This document shows positions 10,766-22,880 of a stretch of 64,000 bases of DNA, in pieces; positions within the stretch are counted from its first letter, which is position 1; the number at the start of each line of letters is the position of its first letter. Made by a program: the position numbers and the translations under genes. The notes under the pieces are model-generated. The model did no database searches, was not told the DNA's origin, and saw only the letters and a program-made list of their open reading frames with translations. This stretch comes from Acanthacorydalis orientalis (lineage: Eukaryota; Arthropoda; Insecta; Megaloptera; Corydalidae), in NCBI GenBank assembly GCA_034766995.1, contig CM068322.1:34915439-34979438 (forward strand). The letters run 5' to 3'.

Positions 10766-11575
10766 CTAGCAAAAAATGGCCCATGATGTACTGAATGGAC
10801 TATAAAGTGAGAGAAAAATTAATCTATAAAAATATGGGCTACAGGATCGAAAAGTATATTCTGATAAACTATTAAATTTCCTAATATTCAATCTATTTTT
10901 GTTCAAGAATTGACAATCATATCATTTGATACCAATTAATTGAAGACATGTAGATTTTTGGGGTTTATGGGCGTTATATAAATTAACTGGCCTTTTATAA
11001 TTGTTTGATGAATCGAATTCCATGTACTTGTTGTTATAAAATGAACATTTTAACATTAAATGATATCATTTTCATTTCTTTTAAGGAAAAAAAACAACTA
11101 AGATGTATTAGGTGAGAGTAAATAATTTAAATACAAAAAAGCTATTAATAATATGAAAAAAATACTATTAAAAAATAAATTGTGGATTTATTTAACATAA
11201 AAGTTTTTCTGTATATATATATATATATATATATCGAGAAAATACTATAAATAATGTTATTTGTAGTTGTATTTAAATATAAAACTTACATTCAACGAAG
11301 AATCAAATAGAATAAAAACTCGAAACGAACCTGAAACAAAAAAGAATTGTCTTAATATGTTTTTAATTGAACTTAATTAACTGTTCTATGTAATTAAATT
11401 AGATTGAAAATTAATATAAATAAAAGTAAAACAGATATTAAATAGTGAACGTTTATTGTTTTAATATAAAATTCTGTACCTTAGAAGTAAATTATCATAA
11501 ATTACATTTTCATTATTTTATAGGAGAACTAACTGAAAATGTATCGCTGATATTAATAAGGTTTTAAGTCATTTT
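10766..11575. other. AT-rich spacer
   Basis: Very AT-rich, with a short (TA)n at 11212-11234 and no gene-like content. Confidence 0.4.
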
Positions 11576-11589
11576 TCTCGTTCTTGTGG

Positions 11590-11710
11590 TCCACCGTTTG
11601 AACTTTTTCTCCTACTACCGATTTAGTCTTTGATTTAGATTTTGGTAGATAGATACATCTGAAGATGACGATAGATTAAACCGGTGTAGAAGAAAAAAAT
11701 CAAATATGAA
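11590..11710. repeat. FB2 fold-back repeat, copy 1
   Basis: The left arm TTTTTCTCCTACTACCGATT, then TAGTC, pairs with the right arm GATTAAACCGGTGTAGAAGA, then AAAAA. The centre CATCTGAAGATG (11656-11667) is itself palindromic. Same design as the copies at 32.8, 43.8 and 58.7 kb. Confidence 0.6.
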
Positions 11711-11974
11711 ACAATATAATTCATGTTTTTTCTTTATTTGAATATCGATGTGCAAACATGATTTACTTGTCTAGCAAAAATGATATTTCAAGTTTAGTAC
11801 TATCATTATAATTTTTTATACATTGATTGTCATTAAAATAATATTTAATCCAGCCTATCCGAAAAGATGTTATAGGTACACCAAATCAACGTTTTTTTAC
11901 AATCACTTGGTACTTTTTTAAACAACTTCCATATATTTATTTTGTTTGTCTTGTAGAACATTGAAATAATAAAA

Positions 11975-12085
11975 AACAGTTCTGACACTGGACATAAATT
12001 CACTTTCACAATTGAATACTTTTCAAAAAAACGACAGCAGATACTTCTAGTTAAAAAAAACAACAAGTGATCAGGTAGATTTTCA
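11975..12085. repeat. FB1 fold-back fragment
   Basis: CAGTTCTGACACTGGACATA is followed by AATTCACTTTCACAA, the outer end of a left arm. Confidence 0.6.
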
Positions 12086-12760
12086 ACTCTAAAAATCCAC
12101 ATGAAGTGGATGAAAATCGAAACTGCACACAGAAAAAAACAACGATAAAGTATCTATCAGAATGATTATATATTTTAAAAAAATCAGATCAATTTTTCAA
12201 TACAGACAAGTATTTAATACAACATAATGATATATGACTACGGAACAGTTGAATATTTAATAATCTGATATCATTCATAGAATCGTTAACAATTCACTTA
12301 CTCTTCTATCAAATTTATGTATGTTTTTATATTGAAAATATATCTCAAACTTATACTATTATTGCTAGTCATTTAAATAATAAAAAAAACACACTGAAAT
12401 CACTTAAGATCTGGTATACGCATAACAATCTCATAAATGTAATTTCTTTTACACAAACATATATATATATATATATATATACATAAATAATATTTTTATG
12501 CAAAATATATTTCCCTCATCATCTCATTATCTATTCAAACGAACTCGCAAACAAATATATTCGCAGCTTGCCAAAAAAGCACTTCTCCGTTACGTGTGAA
12601 GCACAAATAGAAAACAGGATAGTAGGAGGATTCTTTTTGCTTTCTTCTACAGTAATTTTCTTATATCTTATTCAACGGATGACGGACATAACGCGTCATT
12701 ATCGAAATTTCTGAATATCAAATAACAGAACGACCATTCCGTTCTCTTATCACTCACTCT

Positions 12761-12763
<3 letters not shown>
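12086..12763. other. AT-rich spacer
   Basis: One short (TA)n lies at 12459-12480. Nothing else was recognised. Confidence 0.4.

Positions 12764-12809
<46 letters not shown>
12764..12809. repeat. (TA)n microsatellite
   Basis: About 46 bp of pure TA. Confidence 0.97.
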
Positions 12810-12813
<4 letters not shown>

Positions 12814-13028
12814 ACACATAGTATCCAGTCGAATATAATAAAATCGTGGAGCATCAACAAAACAAACTCGTTTTAGTTCAATCGATTCGCTTAGAACGCG
12901 AATACAAAATGAATTGATTCGAAGAAAAATAACATAAATCATAAAATATCCCTGTTTACGAGCTATGTGCATAGCAAAACATGGACACACTCGTAAGAAT
13001 ATGGTATTATATACACACATATAGATAT

Positions 13029-13036
<8 letters not shown>

Positions 13037-13081
<45 letters not shown>

Positions 13082-13094
13082 GTGTGTGTGTGTA
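13037..13094. repeat. (TA)n(TG)n compound microsatellite
   Basis: About 40 bp of TA are followed by about 17 bp of TG. Confidence 0.97.
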
Positions 13095-13257
13095 TTGAAA
13101 AGTCTACGATTTCAAAATAAGGAATGTTGCACATGAAAAATGTACTGTATGTGTTTAACTTTAATACAATCCATAACTCAAAATTCAATGATTCAGTAGT
13201 ACAATAAATACTGTACACATAATTAAACAAATTGCAGAAACATTTAATGGCATCCGG

Positions 13258-13700
13258 CAGGGACGGATCTATATGGAAACTAATGAAGCTTAAGCATCAG
13301 GGCCTCGCTTTGTAAGGGGCCCCACACTGAACGAAAATTAAAAAAAAATGTTTTGTACAAATAAATAAAATACGCCAAAAGTAAAATATTGAAAATCATG
13401 ATCGTTTAATTACCATTGTTGTACATTTTTCTCATTATGAATTGAGTTGTATTTGTAGCGACTGTAGTAACCACTTAAATAGTTGTATGTATCTTATTGA
13501 GAAGCATAAGAAAATGAAAGAAAACACTTCAACAATAACTGATAAAATTCGATGAAATTCTATAAAATTAGATGTTTTTCTGTCAACATATAAGTTATAT
13601 CATCTGATAGTCGTTTGCAGATACAATTTATTAATTATAAAAGTAGATTTGTCATAAGTGATATTTTCAGGTAAGTTTATTTATGATTTTATTGTTAATT

Positions 13701-13746
<46 letters not shown>

Positions 13747-14408
13747 TTTCTATTCGGAAACAATAATTTGAAATGGCATGATATTTTTAATTGCATTTAC
13801 TTTTATTATTATTGAAAATGTTAACATTTATAAATCTGTTTATAAAGAATTTTATTAAAACCATAAAAATCGATTATCAAAGGTCAAACTCTGGAGAAAG
13901 ACAAACTGATAAAATAGTTCAACTGAATAATTTAACTGCATTTCTGTGTTCTAATTTAAAACAGCTTACTCTTAAGTCAAGTTCGTCAAAATTAGTAAAA
14001 GTTAAAAAATTAGTTGAGTATTGACTGATTGTTTCAAAAATTAAAGTAATGCACACTTAATAATTCTTTTTCCTCTGTGTTTATTTTGTTGCATTGAAAG
14101 AAAACATGATTTTTTTTGTTCTTAAGTGGGCCGCCAAATCTTGAAGGAGGTCGTGAATTCCTAAATGTGATTTTATAATAAATATTTGTGATTTTTATTC
14201 TGACAATGTGAGTTAATATTACGGATATCTAAAAAAACAAAATGAACCATCATTTGCAGGGAATGATTTTTATATCACCTCACTCTTTCGTTAATTCCAG
14301 GAAAAAATATACATACACATACATACACACACACACACATATATATTTTCATGGAGGTTCCAAAAATGAAAAGGTTTTAGGGCCGGTTGATGTACAAATA
14401 TGTTCCTG
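13258..14408 (+). mobile_element. hAT-like element, non-autonomous or decayed (about 1.15 kb)
   Basis: The left end CAGGGACGGATCTATATGG pairs with the reverse complement of the right end (CAGGAACATATTTGTACATC), an imperfect terminal inverted repeat of hAT type (CAGNG...). Subterminal GGGCCTCGCTTTGTAAGG, then GGCCCC, at the left and AGGGCCGG at the right are typical of arthropod hAT ends. The middle is AT-rich, with a GGGCCGCCAAATC block near 14128. One 77-codon frame (13791-14024, +) ends in SSSSKLVKVKKLVEY and shows no dimerisation or catalytic motif. No 8-bp target duplication could be matched, so exact ends are uncertain. Confidence 0.6.
13704..13744. repeat. (TA)n microsatellite
   Basis: About 41 bp of pure TA inside the hAT-like element. 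Confidence 0.97.
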
Positions 14409-14446
14409 CTCAGGCATATATATTTTATTTTTATTATGATTTATTT

Positions 14447-14449
<3 letters not shown>

Positions 14450-14526
<77 letters not shown>
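14450..14526. repeat. (CA)n(TA)n compound microsatellite
   Basis: About 29 bp of CA are followed by about 48 bp of TA, just right of the hAT-like element. Confidence 0.97.
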
Positions 14527-14532
<6 letters not shown>

Positions 14533-15382
14533 TGTTTTAACACTTGAACACTAGAATCATTTCAGTAAAAATAACAATAATTTTCAGACTCAAAAATGGT
14601 AAAGTTCAGTTCTAGCTTCTTGTTTACAAAAGTCTGTTCATTTTAAATATTTCTTTATCAAAATTCCCAATCAATATCTAATAATTCGTGATTATTATCG
14701 GTTTTAGTCTGAATTATTATCTATTTGTCTAATCAACATTTTGATGATTGTATCTTCTGCATCTTTTTCAAAGCACATCCCGAGATAATTCGTACCATTA
14801 TTTCATTTCTGAATATGTATTTATCTACCGTACCAAATTATAATAGTGAAAATATTCCAAATTTATCACTAAAGTTAATCATCTCTAAAGCGTTAAGATA
14901 CAGAAAAATATGTTTTCATTCTTTAACAATTTAAGGATGACGGTATTCTCATCGAAGAGTACTTAAAATGATTAATACTTATTTATTGAAAGATTTTATT
15001 CGGATTTTATGGTCCGTCGTGTGTGTGAAAAATTTATATATCAAAAATTAACAGTAATTCCTATTGTTTAACTTGAAACACATGATTGTTGTTTTTTCTG
15101 GTTCAGATTTCGATTTTAATTTCATTTTTAGCTAAGATTGCGAATTACAAGAAGGTTACTTTAATAGCAAGTCCCGATACGGTTTCAATTCGTGACATTC
15201 CTCATCATCTGACAACTAAACCATAAGTCGAACAATACTTTCATACTCAAAAAAAGACACCGCGCAAAATTCAAAAAATAAACAAACAATCCTACACAAC
15301 ACAGTCGCCAAGTTCATACGTTTCCATTTATACCAGTCCGTCCTCGTTCTATATTTTTTTGCTGTGTGCCAGTATCCGAATC
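14527..15382. other. AT-rich spacer
   Basis: GACTCAAAAATGGTAAAGTT near 14567 weakly resembles the hAT-like right end. GGATGACGGTATTCTCATCG near 14934 is an FB1 inner word. Nothing coding was seen. Confidence 0.35.
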
Positions 15383-15422
15383 GAACCCACACACACACAC
15401 ATACACACACACACACACACAT
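15383..15422. repeat. (AC)n microsatellite
   Basis: AC repeats with one interruption. Confidence 0.93.
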
Positions 15423-15765
15423 CCAAACGGACACACATTCACAGATAAAACTTCAGATACACACGCTGGCGACTTGATACCAATCTAGAGGAAGTGGTTG
15501 CAGCAATAGATTATATGGGGCTTTCATTTCGTCTAGCCAAGATAGTTCAATGTTCTATATCATAATCAATAAATACCATCGTATATATTACATACTCTAT
15601 CCAATATCGAAAAGTGGGCCTTTTTCGGAAAATGGATCCGAGATGTAAAATTCGTTCTCGTGTCTGGGAAAGGATTGAATAAAGAAATGGTTGCGTTCTT
15701 AGTTTATCGTTAAATTTCTGTGCATGTAATATTTCTGTACATACACACATATTCACTATCACATA

Positions 15766-15768
<3 letters not shown>

Positions 15769-15815
<47 letters not shown>

Positions 15816-15832
15816 TTATATATATATATATA
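15769..15832. repeat. (TA)n microsatellite, interrupted
   Basis: TA tracts on both sides of GTTTTATA. It abuts the mariner derivative at 15835. Confidence 0.95.
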
Positions 15833-15834
15833 AT

Positions 15835-16112
15835 ATTAAAAATTAATTCGGTACCTTTGTCTGACTCAACTGTAATATTGTTCTAAATTATAAATTAAGA
15901 TATTTTCTCGACGTTTTAGGATTTTGAAGTGTCAGCCTTAACATTTAAAAAACACTATATATCTTGATTAATCAGTTGGTATAACCTCACAAAAAAGTAG
16001 TAAATACGATGGCATCTGAAAAGCAATACATTAGGTATTGCATACTTTTCGTAATTCAATTGAAAAAAATGCTGCTGAAGCTTAGGCAATAATTTATTCG
16101 GCTTTAGGGGAA
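15835..16112 (+). mobile_element. TTAGGTG-family mariner derivative, copy 2
   Basis: The left end survives as ATTAAAAATTAATTCGGTAC. A decayed frame from the ATG at 16009 reads MASEKQYIRYCILF, then QLKK, the start of the mariner helix-turn-helix also seen on the minus strand at 23181. A stop follows within 25 codons. The right half is missing. Confidence 0.7.
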
Positions 16113-16250
16113 GGAAAACTAAATGAAAACTTAAATATTATTTTTATAATTGCAAATTAAACAAATATATCATACATATCTTACATTTGCTTTTACTTAC
16201 AAAAAAATAAAAATAAAAATATATTCAAACATCAAAAGGTTAATTACAGG

Positions 16251-16255
<5 letters not shown>

Positions 16256-16312
<57 letters not shown>
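16256..16312. repeat. (TA)n microsatellite
   Basis: About 57 bp of TA, ending in ACACAC. Confidence 0.97.
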
Positions 16313-16320
<8 letters not shown>

Positions 16321-16601
16321 TGATAATATCATCGTTTCTGTTCAATAATTTAGTGAATCCATTTAACGTTGCTGTACATGTGCATGCAGTTGGATTTTTG
16401 AGAATCGCCGACAGAAGATATTTTACATACGAACGCCTTAATTTAATACGGACTTCTCTCATATCGGAACAATAATGAAATTATATTTTCATAAAATTTT
16501 TCGTTTAATATTCCGGATCTCAAACGCAGGGCAGGGCATCGTATGTGTAGAGAGATATCTGCCACGTTAGCTTTATGCAAGTAGACATACACCCACACAC
16601 A

Positions 16602-16603
<2 letters not shown>

Positions 16604-16659
<56 letters not shown>
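16604..16659. repeat. (TA)n microsatellite
   Basis: About 56 bp of pure TA. Confidence 0.97.
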
Positions 16660-16662
<3 letters not shown>

Positions 16663-16709
16663 CACTTTGTATATATGAGGACTAATTCCCTTTTTCAAAA
16701 TTACCCTTT

Positions 16710-16960
16710 CGCTATATTACTTTATTTTTATTGATGCGCAGTCGAATGGTGCACGGATGGGAAATGAAAAGATGGCACAGCAGATCCATTTGCATATCGC
16801 CACGTATGGTCATTAAGGGATCGGACCTTAATTTGTCGAGGGCTTTCGTACCCATTAAATATTTTTTTATGATTCCGGGCATACGAATATAAAACGCGTG
16901 TATTATATTACACATATAGTTGTTAGTCAAATACGGTGGAAAGAGTACGGAATAGTATTA
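16710..16960. promoter_or_regulatory. repeat-free block, candidate conserved non-coding element
   Basis: A 250-bp non-repetitive block with balanced composition lies between two (TA)n tracts. It contains ATTTGCATAT (octamer-like) near 16789 and GGTCATTAAGGGATCGGACC near 16808. The 72-codon minus-strand frame has no family resemblance. Regulatory status is a guess from context. Confidence 0.25.
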
Positions 16961-16988
16961 ATTTCCGTTTCTTTTTAATTCACTCGCG

Positions 16989-16991
<3 letters not shown>

Positions 16992-17050
<59 letters not shown>
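16992..17050. repeat. (TA)n microsatellite
   Basis: About 59 bp of pure TA. Confidence 0.97.
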
Positions 17051-17053
<3 letters not shown>

Positions 17054-17610
17054 ATATTTTTTTTCGCGTCGTAAACGGCATACTTTTTCAGTGATGGAAG
17101 ATCGTACGGTTCTCGGATTTGTCGGTATCGGTCTTTTTTAATATGAGGCCGAGTTTCAAATTGTCTTTTTCGTGTGCTGGAATTTTATATTAAAAATAAA
17201 AAAATAAAATAAAATTGAAAATAACAGTTCGTGTATGAAGATTCGTATCTCTGTTCCGAAGAATACACAGATTGATAATTATCATTCGTATGGATTAACC
17301 GATCATTCAATTACCAACGACCCAACATTTCTCAAATTATAGAAGTAGTGTCGAGTTTTGTGGCTCGATTCTTGAAATTTCAACACAAAAATTATAATTC
17401 TCCCTTAGTCGCACGTGGAAGAGTGACTTGGTGTTGTTGGCTCACTCAAGTGTTAATTCCCAAGAGGCATCATATATCAACAAAACAGAATTTCGAACTG
17501 AGCCTCTGCGCATTCATATCGACTAAATTTACACTGACAAATCACTTTATCCAATATCAAAACCTTCTCTACTTTGGTGTTCTGAGATTTGCGTGGTTCG
17601 TGGAGTAAAA
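17051..17610. other. spacer with FB1-like words
   Basis: GACTAAATTTACACTGACAA near 17520 resembles an FB1 left arm, and GCGTGGTTCGTGGAGTAAAA near 17591 resembles a right arm. The 86-codon frame across them (17348-17608) is therefore not credible as a gene. Confidence 0.4.
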
Positions 17611-17727
17611 AGAAAAGAAACAACTGACTAATTTTCTATCTAGTATTACTTCTTTCCTAAAATATACAGAAAAGAAACATCAACTGACTAATTTTCTGTC
17701 TAGTATCACTTCTTCAATAAAATATAG
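17611..17727. repeat. tandem duplication, 57-bp period
   Basis: Two copies of AGAAAAGAAAC(AT)CAACTGACTAATTTTCT and its continuation start at 17611 and 17668, with few differences. Confidence 0.85.
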
Positions 17728-17744
17728 CCATTCAAAAGAATAAA

Positions 17745-17925
17745 AAAAATATTTCATTAATTATTAAAATAATCAATGAAATATTTTCAGTTATGTTCAT
17801 TTTTATTATTTTTATAAAAAAATATTTCATTGATTCTTAAAATGATCAATGAAATATTTTTATTTTTATTATTTTTATCAAAAAATATTTCATTAATTAC
17901 TAAAATAATCAATGACATCTTTTCG
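17745..17925. repeat. three tandem A/T hairpins
   Basis: Three successive inverted repeats of the form AAATATTTCATTGAT ... ATCAATGAAATATTT. The middle one has perfect 15-bp arms (17820-17834 and 17845-17859). They are separated by (TTTTTATTAT)-like spacers. Confidence 0.85.
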
Positions 17926-17959
17926 ATTCCTGCCAATAAAATCAAATATTTTCGACGAT

Positions 17960-18035
17960 ATGATTTTTTGCACTGTGGCTAATTCATTTTCACGAATGAA
18001 AAAGAAATTTCCTGTATCTTGACACTCTTCTATTT
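17960..18035. repeat. FB1 left-arm fragment
   Basis: GCACTGTGGCTAATTCATTT is followed by TCACGAATGAAAAAG. Confidence 0.5.
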
Positions 18036-18367
18036 ATAAATAACGACATAAATTCGTTTCTGGACTCCAATCCAAACCTGTGATAAAAAAAAATTGTTTT
18101 CCGAGAAATGGAAACATGATCTCACAGCGTATCAGTTATTATCAAGAGCTGAAGAAGTTGTGAGTTGAGCAGAGTTTCCTGAAGCTAAACATGGTGAAAT
18201 ATCTAGTTTATTAATAACAGTTTCTGAATAATGGTATCATTAAATATAAAATCTTAGATTTTGCCTGATAATACAATAATACTTACTGATTTTCGGGGTG
18301 AATAAGAATTCGTTTCATAAAACTACTCTGAACAATCATAGTCAGTTTCACACAGCGTTGATAACAC

Positions 18368-18369
<2 letters not shown>

Positions 18370-18424
<55 letters not shown>
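18370..18424. repeat. (TA)n microsatellite
   Basis: About 55 bp of pure TA. Confidence 0.97.
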
Positions 18425-18427
<3 letters not shown>

Positions 18428-18826
18428 TCAACCTTTTTCGATCCACTACTAAATGAAAATCTGTTCTAATACTTTTCAGTCCAAACGATTCAACGCCTCT
18501 CTTTTCTATAAATTTACAATAAGTTTTCTTACATTCTTACCCCATCTGTTTATTAGTCTTTTTAAATTTCTTGGTTTTCAATCAACGACTTCTTTTTTCC
18601 ATCGATTGTATTCTTTTCTGAGATATATGTCGTCCATTTCTATTTCACATTCTTCACTTACATGTAATATGAAAACCAAATATCGAAAAATGTCGAGGCA
18701 ATGTATGAAACTATAGTCGAGTTTGGTAAAAATTGAGAAATTTAGGAAGTGAAACAAGATATCCATATCATAGTACAATGTTGAACATTTCATTAGTTTT
18801 AGAATATAAGTGTACATAATCGATTT

Positions 18827-18831
<5 letters not shown>
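18425..18831. other. AT-rich spacer
   Basis: Overlapping 80-codon frames on both strands (18453-18817) are mutually antisense, low-complexity and unrecognised. Confidence 0.4.

Positions 18832-18857
<26 letters not shown>
18832..18857. repeat. (TA)n microsatellite
   Basis: Short pure TA tract. Confidence 0.95.
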
Positions 18858-18889
18858 ATGTCGAAGAGTTTAAAAAAAAGGATGCAGAC

Positions 18890-19400
18890 ATTTAGCCACC
18901 AGCGACCGGAACGAAACCTTGATTAGGCTTCTGGTTAATTAATAACCCCTCTCGTACTCGTTCGCCGTTTTTCCCACCGGCGTCGCAGCCGTCGACCGCC
19001 ACCATATAGTCGCCAGAATCATCCCCGTCTCGCCGCACTCTCGTTTCCTTCGTTACACACAGTGGAGATTGCTCCCCGCTAATTTGCATATCCAGCCCGT
19101 CACTTTAAACCATCCCACCGTGCCGTGCGCCACCGTCGGCCGACACTCGGCCCCGCTGTCGCCCGACGACGCCAACGAACCGACGCCTTTTCAACTCTTT
19201 TCAATCCCCGCCGACCGCCGTCGCTGCGATCGTGCGGCCGCCATCCGTCCACCTACCGGCCGACCCACTCGCCCTCATCCCCCGGAAAGCGAATAAAATA
19301 ACATGCAGCCAGCTATGGATATAAAGAATTTCACTTTGCATGCTATAGGACCAAGTGTCCAATTGTTGCTGGTACGATATAAAATATTAGTTAGGAAATT
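18890..19400. promoter_or_regulatory. CpG-rich island, candidate promoter or conserved element
   Basis: A repeat-free GC-rich block (18900-19290) is followed by a unique AT-balanced block with GCATGCTATAGGACCAAGTG near 19338. An octamer-like ATTTGCAT lies at 19081. Two short frames overlap on opposite strands with Pro/Arg-rich, unrecognised content. No clear TATA-initiator arrangement was seen. Confidence 0.3.
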
Positions 19401-19790
19401 TAGTTGGCATCATTTGATATATTCATCTGTCTACGTTCACACACACATTATATGAATATGAATATATATATATATATTTTATATACATGTATATATAATA
19501 CAATAGCACGATATAAATATATGAAACAAAAATCTAAATAATATTACTAGTCGTTTCATTACGTTTTACACATCAAATCAAAAAAATCTGCATGATAGTA
19601 ATTTATAAACACGGAATATTTCATCAACAAAAACACAATCTAATAAAACGATTTCAAAATGGAAATTTCAGTACCAAATGTTATTTAAATAGAGACACAA
19701 AACAGACGACTTATTCGAATATTTATTACCTAATGAAAGCGCAAACATCTTAAGCCCTAAATCCTGAAATTAAAATTCTTATAAAAATCA

Positions 19791-19990
19791 CAACACTGTT
19801 TTTAAATTCACTTTCATAAATGAATCATTTTTTCACCCTGATAGCCATAAAATATTCAATAAACCTCTATTGATTTCCATACTTTTCCAATTCCAATCAG
19901 AATTCTCCGACAATCAGAATGAATCGACAATTTGTTGAACGTTTTTGATCAGTAAAAGTGTTGTTCGTGGGTTGAAAAAAGTATGTAACA
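19791..19990. repeat. FB1 fold-back repeat
   Basis: The left arm TTTAAATTCACTTTCATAAA is at about 19800 and the right arm GAACGTTTTTGATCAGTAAA at about 19938, running to GTTCGTGGGTTGAAAAAAG. Confidence 0.6.
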
Positions 19991-21045
19991 GATTTCTAAA
20001 AACTGGAAAATATTGTTTTTAACAGTACGTAAAAGAAACTTCTTTTATACACGATTAGAAACATTTTTTTATAAAAAGAAGTATTGAACATATACACAAT
20101 GGCGTGCAAAAAAGATATGGATGAAAAATACGAACAAACTTCAACTTAAAGCACATAATTTTCATAAGAAATATTTGTTATAAATTGATATCAAATATTG
20201 GATAGTCTTTCATCGAATAATACCCAGGAAGTATCGAATTGAATAATCTAAATCTTCCTCCTGGATGAGAACCTCCTAGAAATTGATAGCTAAGTGAGTT
20301 AAGAATAAGTCACTTTTCAGTATGCAAGCAAGATAAATAAAATCTATAGATTGTTTTTCTCTTAGAGTTGTATTCGTTACTCTGAAACGATTTTTCTGAA
20401 TTTGTCGCTCTGAAGAGGATGGTATTACCATATAAATTCATATACATAGCAATAAAACATAATTTATAATCAATTACTGACGATTTTCGATCAAAGAATG
20501 TCTTAGTGCTTGTAAGATGAATGAATAATTAAATGTTTGAATGATGTTAGAAGTATCTAAACTAAATTCTGATTATTATGTTTTTGTTCCTTTTGCCGAT
20601 TAAGAAAAATGAGATATAGTAGCAAACATCGATGTCTGTCACAGAGTTCTAAATAAGAAAAGAAAAATTCATAGGAACCAGTCCAAAACATTTGTCACAA
20701 TTATATTACAGTCTCGGAAAATTATATTACAGTCTCGAGGATTACAGTCTCGGAAATTTTGCTCTCTTTAAGAATATATTTAGTTTTTATATTCCAAAAT
20801 AATACTTGAAGAACTAGATGTCTCGCCGTCCAAGAAGATTTGCGAGAGATTCGCTATAAAAACCGCACTAACATCATTTTATTTCTTTAAAAAAAAATAA
20901 AAATCATAGATTACTTTGTAATCTCAAACGAAGGTTCTATAAAATACAGAAAATGCCATGAAATTATCATTTTTCTTTTCTTTAGAAAAAAATTTTAAAT
21001 ATTATCGTTTTTCAAACGGTCTAGACCGGAAAATCCTCTTAACTT
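19991..21045. other. AT-rich spacer with repeat debris
   Basis: An FB1 inner word, CGCTCTGAAGAGGATGGTAT, lies near 20407. A triple short repeat of TTACAGTCTCGG lies at 20699-20755. Nothing coding was recognised. Confidence 0.45.
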
Positions 21046-21115
21046 TATGACACAGTTCTGACACTGGCGCTAAATTCACTTTCACGAATGTGTTTTTCCA
21101 TTCCAGAATATATAA
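21046..21115. repeat. FB1 left-arm fragment
   Basis: ACAGTTCTGACACTGGCGCT is followed by AAATTCACTTTCACGAATG. A 111-codon minus-strand frame crosses it and is therefore not credible as a gene. Confidence 0.65.
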
Positions 21116-21399
21116 AAAAAAATCATTACTGATTGAGTAACAATCTGAAAAGAATTCATTTCTGCAAACAGAGTTACCTTTCGAATGACAGCTATGGAGA
21201 GAAAATGAAAAATATTGACTTTCAGTTCGAGAAAAAATTAATAAATAAGTAGAATAAAAAAGATGAAATCGACTCGACTTGCAACATAAAAATAAAGACA
21301 ACTTTTTTCCATCAAAACATTCACTGCATACATACATTTCGATGACCGTGCAAATATTTTCAAACCAATCGTCAACTCATTCGACGTCAGACATAATTT

Positions 21400-22460
21400 A
21401 TTTTTTACACACAAGTTTAATCCAAATCTAATGATATTCGAAAACTATACAAAAGCGACACTGAACTCTCGACGGCACGAAAGCCGTACGGACCGAATAA
21501 AAACACGAACTGGATCCGTGAACACACCTAGCTGCTGATATCCCGCGCACATTCGGTATCATCTTGAATTTCAATTAATTTCATAAATCAATCATTTATT
21601 CTGACACCATCAAAAGTATAAAACCGAATCCGCGCGCTATATTTCACGATACATCGCGACGGTTTTAATTACACAAATCATTAATGTAATCTTCCGTATT
21701 ATAGAGATAACGGCATGTACTAAACTTCAATTAAAAATGTACAGTGGAAAAAAAGATATAATAATAAAATCGGGCGCGTACAACGTAACAACGCCGCCGA
21801 CAAACAACAACACGGAATTAAAATAGTATAAAAATTAACGTTTAAAATACCGAGAGCGTGCATAAAATTCATGTAAATACACAAACGGCCATAAATCATA
21901 TAAAATATCCGTGTAATGTTTAAGGAATATGTGATAAATATACAGCCGATTACTTTGGACGTACTTTAAAAACCATTAGCGTTTCGATGATTACAGGAAA
22001 AGAGCGCAGCGTGTGTGTGTGTGTGTGTGTGTACAACCTTAATTAGTGTACGTGGTGGCGTTACGGGTCCAGGACTTCACATAATGAATATCCGAATAAT
22101 TAATATTAAAGAATTTAGTGTACACTGTATCGTGTCGTCTCACTCTCGGCACGATTTTTTCTCGTCGTCTTCAAAACGAACACTAATTAAAAACACCTGC
22201 TGGTTGTGATACACATGACCAACGACGACGACGACATGGTGGAATCGGGCCGTTGTGCTTTTCTTTTTTTCCACGGCATCTCGCTGTTCGAGATTATTAA
22301 AATGAGAGACATGTGTAGTGAGCGGTTAACCCTTTCTGAAATGTCACCGACGATATTCGGTAATTAATCGTCGACGAAGATGACATTTATTTCGATTCAT
22401 TAAATAAGAAAGCTCTCTCCTCGCCGTTCATATACAACATGTGGTATCCGTGATGAAGAG
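21400..22460. promoter_or_regulatory. repeat-poor block, candidate conserved non-coding region
   Basis: A long stretch without transposon words or a TA tract, moderately CpG-rich, with homeodomain-type TTAATTA sites (for example near 22044 and 22356) and one (GT)n at 22010-22032. No frame is convincing. It is the longest interval here that looks single-copy, as expected of a regulatory domain or unrecognised intronic conserved sequence; that is inference. Confidence 0.25.
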
Positions 22461-22880
22461 GATGTCGGATAATAGCGTAAGAGATATTCGAGAAGATATG
22501 TGATTAAATTTACACTTCAGCACGGTATTATTTAATGAAACTGGATGTGTGATAGAAATATAATTTTCCCAAACACACATTCAACAGCTTTTATAATGAA
22601 ATGCTGAAAATGTGTTTTTTTTTTGTCTTCTCATCACTGATACTCCTTTCGATTTTCCTCTCCACACTGGAATATTTCAACGGGCTTATGATTTTAATTA
22701 CAGGTTTCAGAACAGCTTGCTACAAGACACTGATCAGTAATCCTTTCCCAATTTTATTAACGATTTCGGATCAGAAGAGAAGATTGAAAATGTTTCCACT
22801 CAGATATTTATTAAAATTCCAAGCTATTTTCTTTACAGCTTCATTAAAATATCTACTTAATTTATCGGTAATATAAAATA

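Noticed and set aside
21002..21337. 111-codon minus-strand frame
   Set aside because: It runs through an FB1 repeat arm and has no recognisable domain.
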